Of a stretch of 26,856 bases of DNA, positions 14,105 to 23,481 are shown one piece after another. Source of the stretch: Planctomycetales bacterium. GTDB lineage: Bacteria; Planctomycetota; Phycisphaerae; SM23-33. The stretch's first letter is position 1; each line of letters opens with the position of its first letter. Below the pieces are notes generated by a model. It searched no databases. It was given only the letters and a program-made list of their open reading frames with translations, and was not told the origin of the DNA. Position numbers and translations under genes: made by a program. The DNA is taken from NCBI GenBank assembly GCA_030592655.1, contig JAUVIQ010000013.1, positions 1 through 26,856 of the forward strand, given 5' to 3'.

Positions 14105-17100
14105 ATGTCCAAAGAGGATGAAAGAATCCCGGTTTCGAGCGAAGGTATAATTATCCTGACCGGTCCGGCAGGTTCCGGCAAGACATCGACGGTGATTGAA
14201 TTATACCGCCGGTGCGACGACGCAATCGGCAAGCCGGGATGCTTGCTGATCGTCCCCAACGCCTCTGCCGTCGCGCAGGCGAAATCGCTCCTGCTGGAAC
14301 GAACCGCCGGCACGCTGACATCACCGGCGGTTACGACCTTCGCAGGTCTGGCCGGGAATATTCTCGCCTCCTCAGGCCGGTCGCCGGCGACCCTGAGCCG
14401 ATTGCAGCGAATGTTGCTTCTGGAGCGGATAATCGCCGAAATTCACGCTGCCGGGCGGTTTCGCGCTCTCGGACCTCTGGTCGATACGCCGGGACTCGCC
14501 GACGTACTGGATAAGTCAATCGCCGAACTGAAGCGGGCCGCCGTCGAGCCCGACATGCTGGAAAAGGCGATGGGCAAGGCGTCGGGACAGGATGCCGACC
14601 TGCTGGCGGTTTATCGCAAATACCAGCAGCATCTGCTCGATACGGGACTCTTCGACGTCGAAGGGCAGATGTGGCAGGCACGCGACGTACTTACCGGCGA
14701 TAACGACACGCCGCTGGGTTACGACGGTATCACCTCCGTAACCGTCGATGGCTTCACCGACTTTACACCAACGCAACTTGAGATGCTCGCGCTGCTCGGG
14801 CAGCGAATGAAACAGGTGCTGATAACCCTTCCGCTGATTGACCGGAAGCATCGCAGCCGATTGTGGTTCTGGACGTCAAGGACGCTGGAGCGATTGCACA
14901 AAGCGATGCCCGACGCTCATATCATCACTACCGACGAACAGACAGGACCGTTTGGAACTCTGTTTGATTTGACCGGTGTCGATAAGCCCAGCCATCCCCA
15001 CGGGACAGGTTCGAATGGCTGGGTTTCGGGAGATTCTCCTTTCTCGATAACCGTTCTGGAAGCGCCGGACATTGAGGCAGAGGTTCGCGCCGTGGCGCGA
15101 GCGGTCAAGACCAACCTCGTCGCCGGCGCGAAACCCGGAAGCATCGCCATTGTCGCGCGAAATATGGAGGCATACACCGAGCCGATAGAGCGAATCTTCG
15201 CCGACCATTCCATCGGCGTAAGGGCAAAAGCAGCCAGCCTGGACGCCTGCGGACCGGTGCGTTACATCCTGAGCCTGCTGGCGCTTCGGCGCGAGTATGA
15301 GTTCCACGACGTGCTGACGGTGATAAAAAACAGTTATTTCCGCCCGTCGGCGCTGGGCGATTTCGACGCCGCCACAGTAGCAACAGCCGAGATGTCCATC
15401 CGCACAGCCAACGTACTCGGCGGACGGAACAGTTATGCAAAAGCCTTCGCCCGCCTCGCACGACGGGCAAACAATGCCGACGACATCAACGCTGAAGACA
15501 TCGAAAAGGCCGCCAATATGGTCGAGGCGCTGATGACTTGCCTGGACGAATTGACCTCGGCGAAGGGTATTACCCAATACGTTTCCGTCGTCAGGGCAAT
15601 TATCGACCGGCTTGAGATTTCCGTCGCGTCGGTAAGTTACGATGACGATTCTCTCATCGCCGCCGATTTACGAGCGCTACGCGCGTTCGACGAACTACTG
15701 GACGACGTGGTAAACGCCGGCTCGCTCGACGGTGGACCGGCCGACATCCTGGCGCGGGCGACGTCGGTATCGACCTGCCCGTCGGCGCGGACTCATGCCG
15801 ACGTAGCCGTCATGGACGTGCTCGACGCTCGGGCAGTGCGATTCAAACATCTCTACCTGCTCGGCGTTCACGAAAAATCCTTTCCGCAACTTTCCTTCGA
15901 CCGCTGCTTCATCACCGAATCGGACCGCGCCGCATGGGGCCAGGCCGGCGTCGTGCTCGATAAGCGAAGCGACCTTATCGGTAAAGAGATGCTCCTGTTC
16001 TATCTGACGGCGACGCGGGCGGACGAAACGCTCGGCGTAAGCTACCTCACCGGCGATGCCGGTGAGGGCGCCGCCGCAAGAGGCGTCTTCGTCGCCGAAC
16101 TCATCGCCTCTGCCCGGCGCGACCGAATCGACGTGGCTGAAAAACGCATCGGTCCCGGTCAGTTCGTCCCGCCGATAAACCAGATCGCCACACCGCTCGA
16201 CGCCTTCAATGCCGCAATATCGGCGGCGTTCAACGGCAGCGACAATGCGCATGAACTGATGGCTTGGGCGGCGCGGAATTACGGCGACATCATCCGCCGA
16301 GCGTCATTCGGGTTGGTCGCGGCGCATCGGCGGTGGGCGCAGAGACCTCCTGACGAATTCGACGGCAGGATAAACTCGCCGACGCTGCTGAAAAATCTCG
16401 CCGAACAAATACCGGAAAAATGGGTTTTTTCCGCCACTGAATTGAACAGTTACGCTTCCTGTGGCTGGGGATTCTTTGCGCGATACCTCCTGCGGCTTGC
16501 GCCGCTGGCGGCTCCGTCGGCCCAACTTGCGCCGGCGGATCGCGGGATATTCTGCCATGCCGTGCTCTGGCGAGTGATGACGAACCTTGCCCAAAACGGA
16601 AACGGAACGGTCAACCTCGCCGAAATCGACCCGGACGAACTGGCCCGGACGCTGGCCCGGGCGTGTCTTGCCGAAAAAAACAGGCTCGCCGACAGTGCCG
16701 TCTATTCCCAACTGTGGGACGCCCAGACTGCCTACTGGCAGCGGCTGATGTGGAATTACCTTTCGGATCAGCAGGAGGCGTTCAGGAAAAAAACCGCCCA
16801 CTCGCAGTACTTTGAACTGGGTTTCGGCGTGGCCCGGTATCGGGATGAAGACACAGACCCCGCAAGCAGACCCGAACCAGTGGAACTCGAAGCCGGTGAA
16901 TATCAAATCTGTCTGCGAGGTAAAATCGACCGCGTTGACCTGATTGCCTGCAAAGACGCCCAGGCTACGCTTGCGGTGGATTACAAGACCGGACAGTTGC
17001 CGGCAGCCAGGGACATGGTCGATTATCGTGATCTGCAATTGGCTCTGTACGCCAAGGCGTTGGAGGCGATGTTCGATATGCCATGCGCCGGCGGGGCATA

Positions 17101-17329
17101 TCACGACCTGCGAAACAATAAACACCGCTACTTCGCCACCTTTAAGGCAAAGGAGGGATACGACGAATTGCTCGCCGGAGCGATGGAGGCGGTCGGACGA
17201 TACGTCGGGAATATGCGCGAGGGTCTCTTCGACGCCATCCCCACCGGTAAGTGCTCGAAGTGGTGTCCATACCGTCAGATATGTCAGTATTCCCAGGCCC
17301 GTGCGAATCGGAAGGTCAACGATGAGTGA
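14105..17329 (+). CDS. addB: AddB-like helicase/exonuclease subunit of the double-strand-break repair complex
   Basis: 1074 residues from ATG 14105; a TTG at 14051 would add an Arg/Cys-rich lead that looks untranslated. Walker A is GPAGSGKT (20-27). Mid-protein blocks VDGFTDFTPTQLEML and LYLLGVHEKSFPQ...TESDRAAW are typical of AddB. The C-terminal RecB-type nuclease has KIDRVDL near 939 and AVDYKTGQ near 958. Four cysteines frame the nuclease: one in YASCGWG near 785 and C-x3-C-x5-C in CSKWCPYRQIC near 1049, matching the AddB 4Fe-4S arrangement. With AddA it resects double-strand ends for recombination. The gene overlaps addA by 8 bases. Confidence 0.88.
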   Translation: MSKEDERIPVSSEGIIILTGPAGSGKTSTVIELYRRCDDAIGKPGCLLIVPNASAVAQAKSLLLERTAGTLTSPAVTTFAGLAGNILASSGRSPATLSRLQRMLLLERIIAEIHAAGRFRALGPLVDTPGLADVLDKSIAELKRAAVEPDMLEKAMGKASGQDADLLAVYRKYQQHLLDTGLFDVEGQMWQARDVLTGDNDTPLGYDGITSVTVDGFTDFTPTQLEMLALLGQRMKQVLITLPLIDRKHRSRLWFWTSRTLERLHKAMPDAHIITTDEQTGPFGTLFDLTGVDKPSHPHGTGSNGWVSGDSPFSITVLEAPDIEAEVRAVARAVKTNLVAGAKPGSIAIVARNMEAYTEPIERIFADHSIGVRAKAASLDACGPVRYILSLLALRREYEFHDVLTVIKNSYFRPSALGDFDAATVATAEMSIRTANVLGGRNSYAKAFARLARRANNADDINAEDIEKAANMVEALMTCLDELTSAKGITQYVSVVRAIIDRLEISVASVSYDDDSLIAADLRALRAFDELLDDVVNAGSLDGGPADILARATSVSTCPSARTHADVAVMDVLDARAVRFKHLYLLGVHEKSFPQLSFDRCFITESDRAAWGQAGVVLDKRSDLIGKEMLLFYLTATRADETLGVSYLTGDAGEGAAARGVFVAELIASARRDRIDVAEKRIGPGQFVPPINQIATPLDAFNAAISAAFNGSDNAHELMAWAARNYGDIIRRASFGLVAAHRRWAQRPPDEFDGRINSPTLLKNLAEQIPEKWVFSATELNSYASCGWGFFARYLLRLAPLAAPSAQLAPADRGIFCHAVLWRVMTNLAQNGNGTVNLAEIDPDELARTLARACLAEKNRLADSAVYSQLWDAQTAYWQRLMWNYLSDQQEAFRKKTAHSQYFELGFGVARYRDEDTDPASRPEPVELEAGEYQICLRGKIDRVDLIACKDAQATLAVDYKTGQLPAARDMVDYRDLQLALYAKALEAMFDMPCAGGAYHDLRNNKHRYFATFKAKEGYDELLAGAMEAVGRYVGNMREGLFDAIPTGKCSKWCPYRQICQYSQARANRKVNDE

Positions 17330-20300
17330 ACCACCCGAACTTACCGGACCTCAGCGTGAAGCCGCCGTCGAGCGGGCGGGCGACAGTATCGCCCTGACCA
17401 GCGGGGCGGGATGCGGAAAGACGCTCGTGCTGGCAAGACGATTCACCGAGTTGATTATGGCCGCCGGCGCAGACGAGGCCGACAAAAACCCGTTCGATAA
17501 CTTCGTGGCGCTGACGTTCACAGACAAGGCTGCGGCCGAGATGGTCCGGCGCGTCCGTGTCGTCCTGATGAACCTGATGGCCGGTAGCGATAACGAGGCC
17601 GAACGTCGGAAAATCGCCGACTGGATTATCGAACTTCCCGCCGCACGCATCTCCACTATTCACAGTTTCTGCGCGTCGCTGCTCCGCCGTTACGCAATCG
17701 AAGCCGGCGTCGATCCGGGCTTTAGCGTCTGCGCCGACGAACTGCTGGCAGGGCAGATGCGAACGCGAGCAGTCGAGGACGCCGTTCTGTCGGCTGTTGA
17801 GACCGGCGACGCCAATGTGCCGGCACTGCTGGCGCGAACGGAAATGAGCAGGATTCTCGCGGACGTCGAAACGCTCCTGTCCCAACGCGGCACATGGCGA
17901 AACGAGGATTATTCCGACCCGGAAAAAACGCTCGACCGATGGCGAAAAAGGCAGGAGCAAGCACGCCGGGATAAACTGACCCGCCTTGCCAAGGATAAAA
18001 AATTACACGATGAACTGAATTACCTCGTCGCTTATACGTGCGATGAACCGACCGACAAACTATTGATATATCGAAAAAGAACGCTCGATATTATCTCGCA
18101 AATCCTCCAGCAGCCTGACACGGTTCAGGACAAAGACATTTCATCACTGAAAAGCCCCGGCAACATCGGCGGCGCGAAGGCATGGGGCGGGAAGGACCAG
18201 CGTAAAGCCTACCGTCAGCAATTAAAAGCCTTTGTGGAAAATTTCAGCGCATTGGCTGTGTACTTCACGCCAATTGGCAATGCCGACGACGATGCCGCTA
18301 AGTGCCTGGCGGTACTGACAAAACTCGCCGGTCTCGCCGACGAACTTTACGCACAACAGAAACGCTCGGCTGGGATGCTCGACTTCAACGACCTTATCGA
18401 CCTGACGGCCAGATTGATACGGGACAATCGGCAGGTCCGCCGCTCGATCGGCAGCAATATCGACCAGATGCTTATCGACGAATGTCAGGACACCGACGCG
18501 ACGCAACTGCAGATGCTGTGGGGCCTGCTGAGCGACGACGCGGCATCCGACTTGCTTCCGGCAAGCAGCAAAATCTGCATAATCGGCGACCTGAAGCAGA
18601 GCATTTATCGTTTTCGCGGCGCGCAGGCAGAGGTGTTCGAGCGATTGTGCAGCCGATTGGGTGACAACAGGGTGCTGCTGGATAAATCCTTCCGCACGCA
18701 TCGCGCCGGCGCGGCATTCGTCAACGAGACCTTCAGCCAACTAATGAGCGGTTACGAGCCGATTGTCTCGTCGCGGACTGAACTGCCGGTGGCCGGCGTC
18801 GAGATACTACTGGCCAAATGCGACGACGATACCAACGCAGACACCGCCGCCGACGCACAGGCAGAACTGGTCGCGCAGCGAATCGGCGAAATAATCGACG
18901 GGCGAGAGGAAATTGTCTTCGACCGCACCGCTAACAAATGGCGTCAGGCCGGTCCCGGCGACTTCGCCGTCCTCTTTGCCCGCATGACCACCTCGCTACG
19001 GTACGAATACGCACTCCAGCGACGCAATCTGCCTTACTATGTCGTCGGAGGCGTCGGATTCTTCAGCCGGCAGGAGGTCTATGACGTCCTCAACGCGCTG
19101 CGGGTTATAGACAACACATTCGACGATGTCGCCCTGTTCGGACTGCTGCGAAGCGCAATGTTTGGGGCCGACGATAACGTCTTGCTGCATATCGCTTCGA
19201 CCGTCGGGCCGCCGTACTTCGACAAACTCACCGACGAGGCTGTGCTCGATGGGCTTACGGAACCGCAGGCCCGGCAACTCCGCTTCGCGCATGAATTACT
19301 GACTCGCCTGCACCGCGCAAAGGACGCACTCGGACCGGCGGCGATTATCGAGAGAGTGCTTGAGCGGACGGGATACCAGGCTGTGCTTTTGAGCCAGTTC
19401 CATGGTCGGCGGAAACTTGGAAATGTCCTTCAACTGCTCGATGCAGCCAGGTCGGCCCATACGACCGGAAAAATCTCGCTGGCGGATTTCATCAGGCGAT
19501 ACGACGAATACATCACGGATCAATCCCGGCACGAACAGGCTGCCGTCGCCGACGAAACCGACGACGTGATACGCATAATGACCGTGCACAAGGCCAAGGG
19601 CCTGGAATTCCCTATCGTCATCATTCCGGACCTCAACGTCGGTTCGCATAAGATAAGAGACCGAATCCTGTTTCACCCGGACTGGTCGGTTACCTGTAAG
19701 CCGCCGGGAATTATGGATGAAGATGAGCAATCGGAGAAATCCAAAACCGAAGAACCCGTCAGTTTCGGCCTGGCGAAAGAGGCGGAAAAGCAATCCGCTT
19801 ACGAAGAGGACGTTCGCCGATTTTACGTCGCGGCCACCCGCCATCAGGACCACCTTATTCTCGTCGGGGCTGACCGGAGGAAAAAGGAAGGGGGATTCAG
19901 GGACAAAGGCTGCTGCCTGGCCATGCTCGACGACGTTTTCGGAATCGCCGACGCGATAGACGCCGGGGCTGAAGCAATCGAATACGACGGCGGTTTCGCC
20001 ATCCGCCTTGCGCGTGTGGAACCTGCTCGTCCGACGGGCGGAAAGCGGAAAACACCTTCGGTCCTGCAAATTATTTCAGCCGGTGGCGATGCCGAAAAGG
20101 TCGCCGACGCCCTGGCGTCCGCGGGTAAAAACGCCGGTGCGGAAAAATTGAACCTTATCGGCCCACTTCCCGACGCCGTCGGGGGCGGAACGGTGGCGGC
20201 AACGGCGCTGGCTGATTTCGGTTACTGCCCGATGCTCTACCGCTGGCGGCACGAATTGCGAGTACCACGTAGCACGGGCGTCCCCAAGGGGCAAGTCTCA

Positions 20301-20954
20301 CCCGTGAGTGTTCGCCTCGACGCCGCCACTGCCGGGACTTTCTTCCACCGCTGTATGGAACTGGTGGATTTCGACGACATCGCGTCGGTACAAACCGAAG
20401 CGCTGGTCGGGCGCGTCGCGGCTGAAATGGAACTGACCGCCCCAGCCGAACCGCTTGGGCGCGAATTGTCCGATATGCTGGAGCGACTGTCTCAAACGCC
20501 TCTGATGAAGCAGCTCACCGAGGCGAAGCAGCGATTGGCTGAACTGTCGTTCGTCTATCGCGCGGGCGCAGTTGACATCACAGGCCAGATCGATTTGCTG
20601 CATCAGGACGCCGAAGGACTCTGGCACGTGGTGGACTATAAGTCGGACCGTATCGCCCCCGAACAGACCTCCGAACACGCCGGACGCTACGAATTGCAGA
20701 TGATGACTTACCTTGCCGCTGCCGGAAAAGCCTTCGAGACGGACATCGCCGACGCGACGGTATATTTCCTCCGAGCGGGCGTCTCGCACCGCTTCGGCGC
20801 GACGAGCGATACCATCGCCGCCGCCGAACAGCGTCTTGCAGACCTGGCGACGGAACTGGTCCACTGCCGGCGGGCCGGACAATTCCCGCGAATCGGCGAC
20901 ACCGACAAGTCGCTCTGCAACTCCTGCCCGTACGCGAAACTGTGTTCACGTTAG
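17322..20954 (+). CDS. addA: AddA-like UvrD-family helicase/nuclease subunit
   Basis: 1210 residues from ATG 17322, overlapping the addB stop; the frame is open to 16944 but that part only mirrors addB. Superfamily 1A motifs appear in order: Walker A SGAGCGKT (about 27-34), STIHSFCASLLRRYA, Walker B LIDECQDTD (about 383), GDLKQSIYRFRGAQ (about 420), MTVHKAKGLEFP (about 752), RRFYVAATR (about 831). The C-terminal RecB-type nuclease has FFHRCMEL, GQIDLL (about 1088) and VVDYKSDR (about 1104). Unusually for AddA, cysteines that could hold an Fe-S cluster also flank this domain: GYCPMLYRW near 968 and C-x2-C-x5-C at the extreme C-terminus. AddA provides 3'-5' translocation and one of the two nuclease sites. 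Confidence 0.9.
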   Translation: MSEPPELTGPQREAAVERAGDSIALTSGAGCGKTLVLARRFTELIMAAGADEADKNPFDNFVALTFTDKAAAEMVRRVRVVLMNLMAGSDNEAERRKIADWIIELPAARISTIHSFCASLLRRYAIEAGVDPGFSVCADELLAGQMRTRAVEDAVLSAVETGDANVPALLARTEMSRILADVETLLSQRGTWRNEDYSDPEKTLDRWRKRQEQARRDKLTRLAKDKKLHDELNYLVAYTCDEPTDKLLIYRKRTLDIISQILQQPDTVQDKDISSLKSPGNIGGAKAWGGKDQRKAYRQQLKAFVENFSALAVYFTPIGNADDDAAKCLAVLTKLAGLADELYAQQKRSAGMLDFNDLIDLTARLIRDNRQVRRSIGSNIDQMLIDECQDTDATQLQMLWGLLSDDAASDLLPASSKICIIGDLKQSIYRFRGAQAEVFERLCSRLGDNRVLLDKSFRTHRAGAAFVNETFSQLMSGYEPIVSSRTELPVAGVEILLAKCDDDTNADTAADAQAELVAQRIGEIIDGREEIVFDRTANKWRQAGPGDFAVLFARMTTSLRYEYALQRRNLPYYVVGGVGFFSRQEVYDVLNALRVIDNTFDDVALFGLLRSAMFGADDNVLLHIASTVGPPYFDKLTDEAVLDGLTEPQARQLRFAHELLTRLHRAKDALGPAAIIERVLERTGYQAVLLSQFHGRRKLGNVLQLLDAARSAHTTGKISLADFIRRYDEYITDQSRHEQAAVADETDDVIRIMTVHKAKGLEFPIVIIPDLNVGSHKIRDRILFHPDWSVTCKPPGIMDEDEQSEKSKTEEPVSFGLAKEAEKQSAYEEDVRRFYVAATRHQDHLILVGADRRKKEGGFRDKGCCLAMLDDVFGIADAIDAGAEAIEYDGGFAIRLARVEPARPTGGKRKTPSVLQIISAGGDAEKVADALASAGKNAGAEKLNLIGPLPDAVGGGTVAATALADFGYCPMLYRWRHELRVPRSTGVPKGQVSPVSVRLDAATAGTFFHRCMELVDFDDIASVQTEALVGRVAAEMELTAPAEPLGRELSDMLERLSQTPLMKQLTEAKQRLAELSFVYRAGAVDITGQIDLLHQDAEGLWHVVDYKSDRIAPEQTSEHAGRYELQMMTYLAAAGKAFETDIADATVYFLRAGVSHRFGATSDTIAAAEQRLADLATELVHCRRAGQFPRIGDTDKSLCNSCPYAKLCSR

Positions 20955-20960
20955 AAGAGG

Positions 20961-20982
20961 CCTGGTTACTTCAGTAACCAGG
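20961..20982 (+). terminator. Hairpin after addA
   Basis: Nine perfect base pairs (CCTGGTTAC / GTAACCAGG) with a 4-base TTCA loop, 6 bases after the addA stop and 23 bases before the next start. No run of T follows, so it may be a weak terminator, an mRNA-stabilising hairpin, or a regulator of the radical SAM gene downstream. Confidence 0.55.
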
Positions 20983-21005
20983 TTCCGAATGGTTACGATG
21001 TTCTT

Positions 21006-22043
21006 ATGCGAAAATTCGACCGCTCCAAACCGATGCCGGTGAAATACTGGTCCTTCGCCGGGCTGATGCTGACGTACTGGTGCAATGCGCGGTGCGCTTC
21101 GTGTTACGTCTGCTCGTCGCCACAGGCCGAAGGCGATATGAGCGTTGAGTCGGGTCTGGCGTTCTGGGAAGGTCTCCAAAACGCTTCACCCCACGGCTGC
21201 CGGGTCCACATCGGCGGCGGCGAACCGTTCGGACGATGGGAAATTCTCATCGAACTGCTCCGACAGGCGAAGGCCGCCGGCCTGGCCCCGGCCGAAGCCG
21301 TCGAAACCAACGCCTTCTGGGCAACCGGCGAAAAAATTATCCGCGACCGACTGGCGGCGATGGACGAAACAGGGATTGGCAGGCTGGCGATTTCGTCTGA
21401 CCCGTACCACCAGCAATTCGTCCCTATCGAGCGGGTGCGTTTATTGGCGCGTATCGGCGAGGAAGTTCTCGGCCCGGATCGAATCCGCATACGCTGGCTC
21501 GATTGGGCGACAGAGGGTTTTGATACCGATTCGATGACCTCCGAGCAGCGGAAGCGATTATTTACCGCTTATGCCGAAAAAAAGCGGGACCGTCTCGCCG
21601 GCCGGGCGTCCGTTGAACGGGCGGGTCTGATGCCGATGAAGCCGGCGGCGGCCTTTGCCGATAAACCCTGCTATAACAGGCTGTTGCGTTCACGCCACGT
21701 CCATATCGACGGTGAGGGGATCGTCTGTCCGGGAACGTGTGCGGGGATTATCCTGGGGCGGATAACCGATACCGATTCGGTGGGACGGTTATGGCAAAAC
21801 CTCCATAGCCACTTTGCCGATATGGGTAATGGCGAAAAACCTGCTCCGCCGGTTGACGTATTAAATTTGTTGGCATGCTCCGGTCCGGCAGCGTTGATGG
21901 CAGTGGCAGAGCGGCTTGGCTACGTCGAGCGGGCGGACGGATACGCCCGACAGTGCCATTTATGCTGGTCCGTTCGTCGATGGTTATTCGAGAACGGACA
22001 CTTCCGTGAGCGTCTCGGTCCGGAAACAGTGTACTGTCCGTAA
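21006..22043 (+). CDS. Radical SAM domain protein of unknown substrate
   Basis: 345 residues. The radical SAM cluster motif CNARCASC (C26, C30, C33; Cx3Cx2C) is preceded by a typical LMLTYWC strand and followed by GGGEP-type VHIGGGEPFGRWE for SAM binding. Further cysteines near 222, 241, 245, 317 and 320 (PCYNRLL, CPGTC, QCHLC) could bind an auxiliary Fe-S cluster in a SPASM-like C-terminal region. Similar proteins modify peptides or act as anaerobic maturases, but I cannot assign a substrate, and no small precursor-peptide gene was seen beside it. It sits 51 bases after addA with a hairpin in between, so it may be read through from addBA or be separate. ATG 21006 lacks a strong RBS. Confidence 0.8.
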   Translation: MRKFDRSKPMPVKYWSFAGLMLTYWCNARCASCYVCSSPQAEGDMSVESGLAFWEGLQNASPHGCRVHIGGGEPFGRWEILIELLRQAKAAGLAPAEAVETNAFWATGEKIIRDRLAAMDETGIGRLAISSDPYHQQFVPIERVRLLARIGEEVLGPDRIRIRWLDWATEGFDTDSMTSEQRKRLFTAYAEKKRDRLAGRASVERAGLMPMKPAAAFADKPCYNRLLRSRHVHIDGEGIVCPGTCAGIILGRITDTDSVGRLWQNLHSHFADMGNGEKPAPPVDVLNLLACSGPAALMAVAERLGYVERADGYARQCHLCWSVRRWLFENGHFRERLGPETVYCP

Positions 22044-22054
22044 AAGAACAATGC

Positions 22055-22081
22055 TTGACGGATACGCCCGTGGAGTATAAG
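22055..22081 (+). promoter_or_regulatory. Putative promoter of the Ser/Thr kinase gene
   Basis: TTGACG at 22055-22060 and TATAAG at 22076-22081 lie 15 bases apart, slightly short; shifting the -10 to TAAGAA at 22078 gives 17. They are about 73 bases before the GTG start at 22155 and lie outside the preceding gene. Confidence 0.4.
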
Positions 22082-22154
22082 AATTACAGGTGTCGGAACA
22101 ACGGGGCGTAAAAAAACGAAATAAATCTTCCAGTATCCATATGAGACCCAAAGT

Positions 22155-23390
22155 GTGACCGACAACGAAATCAAATCGACGGCGGCAATCGACACCGAGA
22201 TCGGGCGAGTCGTAGTTGAGAAGAACCTCGCCACTACCGAGGAGGTAGCCCGGTGCGTCTCCGAGCAGGAACGCCTTGGGGCGGATAATCGCCACCGCAG
22301 TCTGGCCGGTATCCTGGTCGATAACGGCTTTGTTACAAGCAATCAGTTGCAGCGCGTGATCCAGGCGGTGGAGGAGACCCGTCCCGCCCAGCAGATTCCC
22401 GGATACCAGATACTCTCCAAACTCGGCGCCGGGGCGATGGCGACGGTATTCAAGGCCAAGCAGTTGAGTCTGGACCGCCTGGTCGCCATCAAGGTCCTCC
22501 CGAAGCGATACAGCGAGAACCCCGAGTACGTCGAGCGGTTCTACAAGGAAGGAAAAGCCGCAGCCAAACTCAACCACGCCAACATCGTCCAGGCATTCGA
22601 CGTAGGCGAGTCGGGCGGATACCACTACTTCGTCATGGAGTATGTCGAAGGACACACCGTCTATGACGAACTGGCAGAAGGAAAGGTCTTCAGCGAAGCC
22701 GAAGCCTTGAAAATTGCCATCGAGATCGCCGAGGCACTCGCCCACTCTCACGAGCGAGGACTGATCCACCGCGACGTCAAACCAAAGAACATCATGATCA
22801 CCACTGAAGGCGTGGCGAAACTCGCCGACATGGGCCTGGCGCGTCTGGCCGAAGACACCCAGGCCGCCCAGGCAGAGGCGGGCAAGGCCTACGGTACGCC
22901 GTATTATATCTCGCCGGAGCAGATTCGGGGCGATATGGACATTGACTTCCGCGCCGACATCTACGGACTCGGTGCGACGCTGTATCACATGATAACCGGA
23001 CAAGTGCCTTTCGAAGCCGAGACGCCTGTGGCCGTAATGAACAAACACCTCAAGGAAACGCTGACCCCGCCGGACCACATTAACACATCGCTGTCGGTCG
23101 GACTGGGCGAGGTCGTGGAGGTGATGATGTCAAAGAAGCCCAAGGACCGATACGCATCCACCGCCGATCTGCTGCTTGACCTTGTATCCGTTGCCCGAGG
23201 CGAACCGCCTTTGCAGGTACACAAGATGCTCGACGCCAAATCGCTCTCGGCCCTGACGCAGGAAGAACGACCCGCCCTGGAGATGCTGCCCCAGACCGAC
23301 GATAAGATAAAAGACGTGCTGATCTACATTTTACTGGCGATACTGGTAGCGAGCGTTATGGCCAACATTATCCAACTTATTCTGCGGTGA
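22155..23390 (+). CDS. Membrane-anchored Hanks-type Ser/Thr protein kinase
   Basis: 411 residues, GTG start. Residues 16-72 hold two copies of a short helical repeat (IGRVVVEKNLATTEEVARCVSEQ; LAGILVDNGFVTSNQLQRVIQ) like the GspE/MshE N-terminal motif. The kinase domain is about 84-350: glycine loop LGAGAMATVF, K113 in VAIKVL, HRDVKPKN (205-212), a variant DMG (225-227) in place of DFG, GTPYYISPEQ, and DIYGLGATLYHMITG. A single transmembrane helix sits at the C-terminus (about 386-409) with almost nothing after it, so the kinase faces the cytosol as a tail-anchored protein. There is no extracellular sensor domain; the N-terminal repeats may be the input. It lies just upstream of a partner-switching operon whose proteins are possible substrates (inference). 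Confidence 0.92.
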   Translation: MTDNEIKSTAAIDTEIGRVVVEKNLATTEEVARCVSEQERLGADNRHRSLAGILVDNGFVTSNQLQRVIQAVEETRPAQQIPGYQILSKLGAGAMATVFKAKQLSLDRLVAIKVLPKRYSENPEYVERFYKEGKAAAKLNHANIVQAFDVGESGGYHYFVMEYVEGHTVYDELAEGKVFSEAEALKIAIEIAEALAHSHERGLIHRDVKPKNIMITTEGVAKLADMGLARLAEDTQAAQAEAGKAYGTPYYISPEQIRGDMDIDFRADIYGLGATLYHMITGQVPFEAETPVAVMNKHLKETLTPPDHINTSLSVGLGEVVEVMMSKKPKDRYASTADLLLDLVSVARGEPPLQVHKMLDAKSLSALTQEERPALEMLPQTDDKIKDVLIYILLAILVASVMANIIQLILR

Positions 23391-23414
23391 AGTCCCGCCC
23401 GCACCTGTCGCGAC

Positions 23415-23444
23415 TTGACATTGCAGGGGTAAGGCCTTTATCAT
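23415..23444 (+). promoter_or_regulatory. Sigma-70-type promoter of the STAS/anti-sigma operon
   Basis: A perfect -35 TTGACA (23415-23420) and a -10 TATCAT (23439-23444) are separated by 18 bases, 37 bases before the first STAS gene start. The RBS AAAGGAG (23468-23474) follows with ideal spacing. This makes the three-gene operon independently transcribed from the kinase gene. Confidence 0.6.
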
Positions 23445-23481
23445 TCCGCGTGGATGCGGTAAGCCTCAAAGGAGCAAACTG

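Noticed and set aside
16304..17125. Minus-strand frame of 273 codons opposite addB
   Set aside because: Shadow of the addB nuclease region. Similar long antisense frames lie opposite addA (for example 19296-20069) and are rejected for the same reason.
16944..17321. N-terminal extension of addA by 126 codons
   Set aside because: It lies inside addB, is rich in Arg/Pro/Cys and lacks helicase features; the ATG at 17322 gives the normal AddA opening just before Walker A.
21984..23078. Open frame of 364 codons on the minus strand
   Set aside because: Antisense to the Ser/Thr kinase gene and its leader; no recognisable motif.
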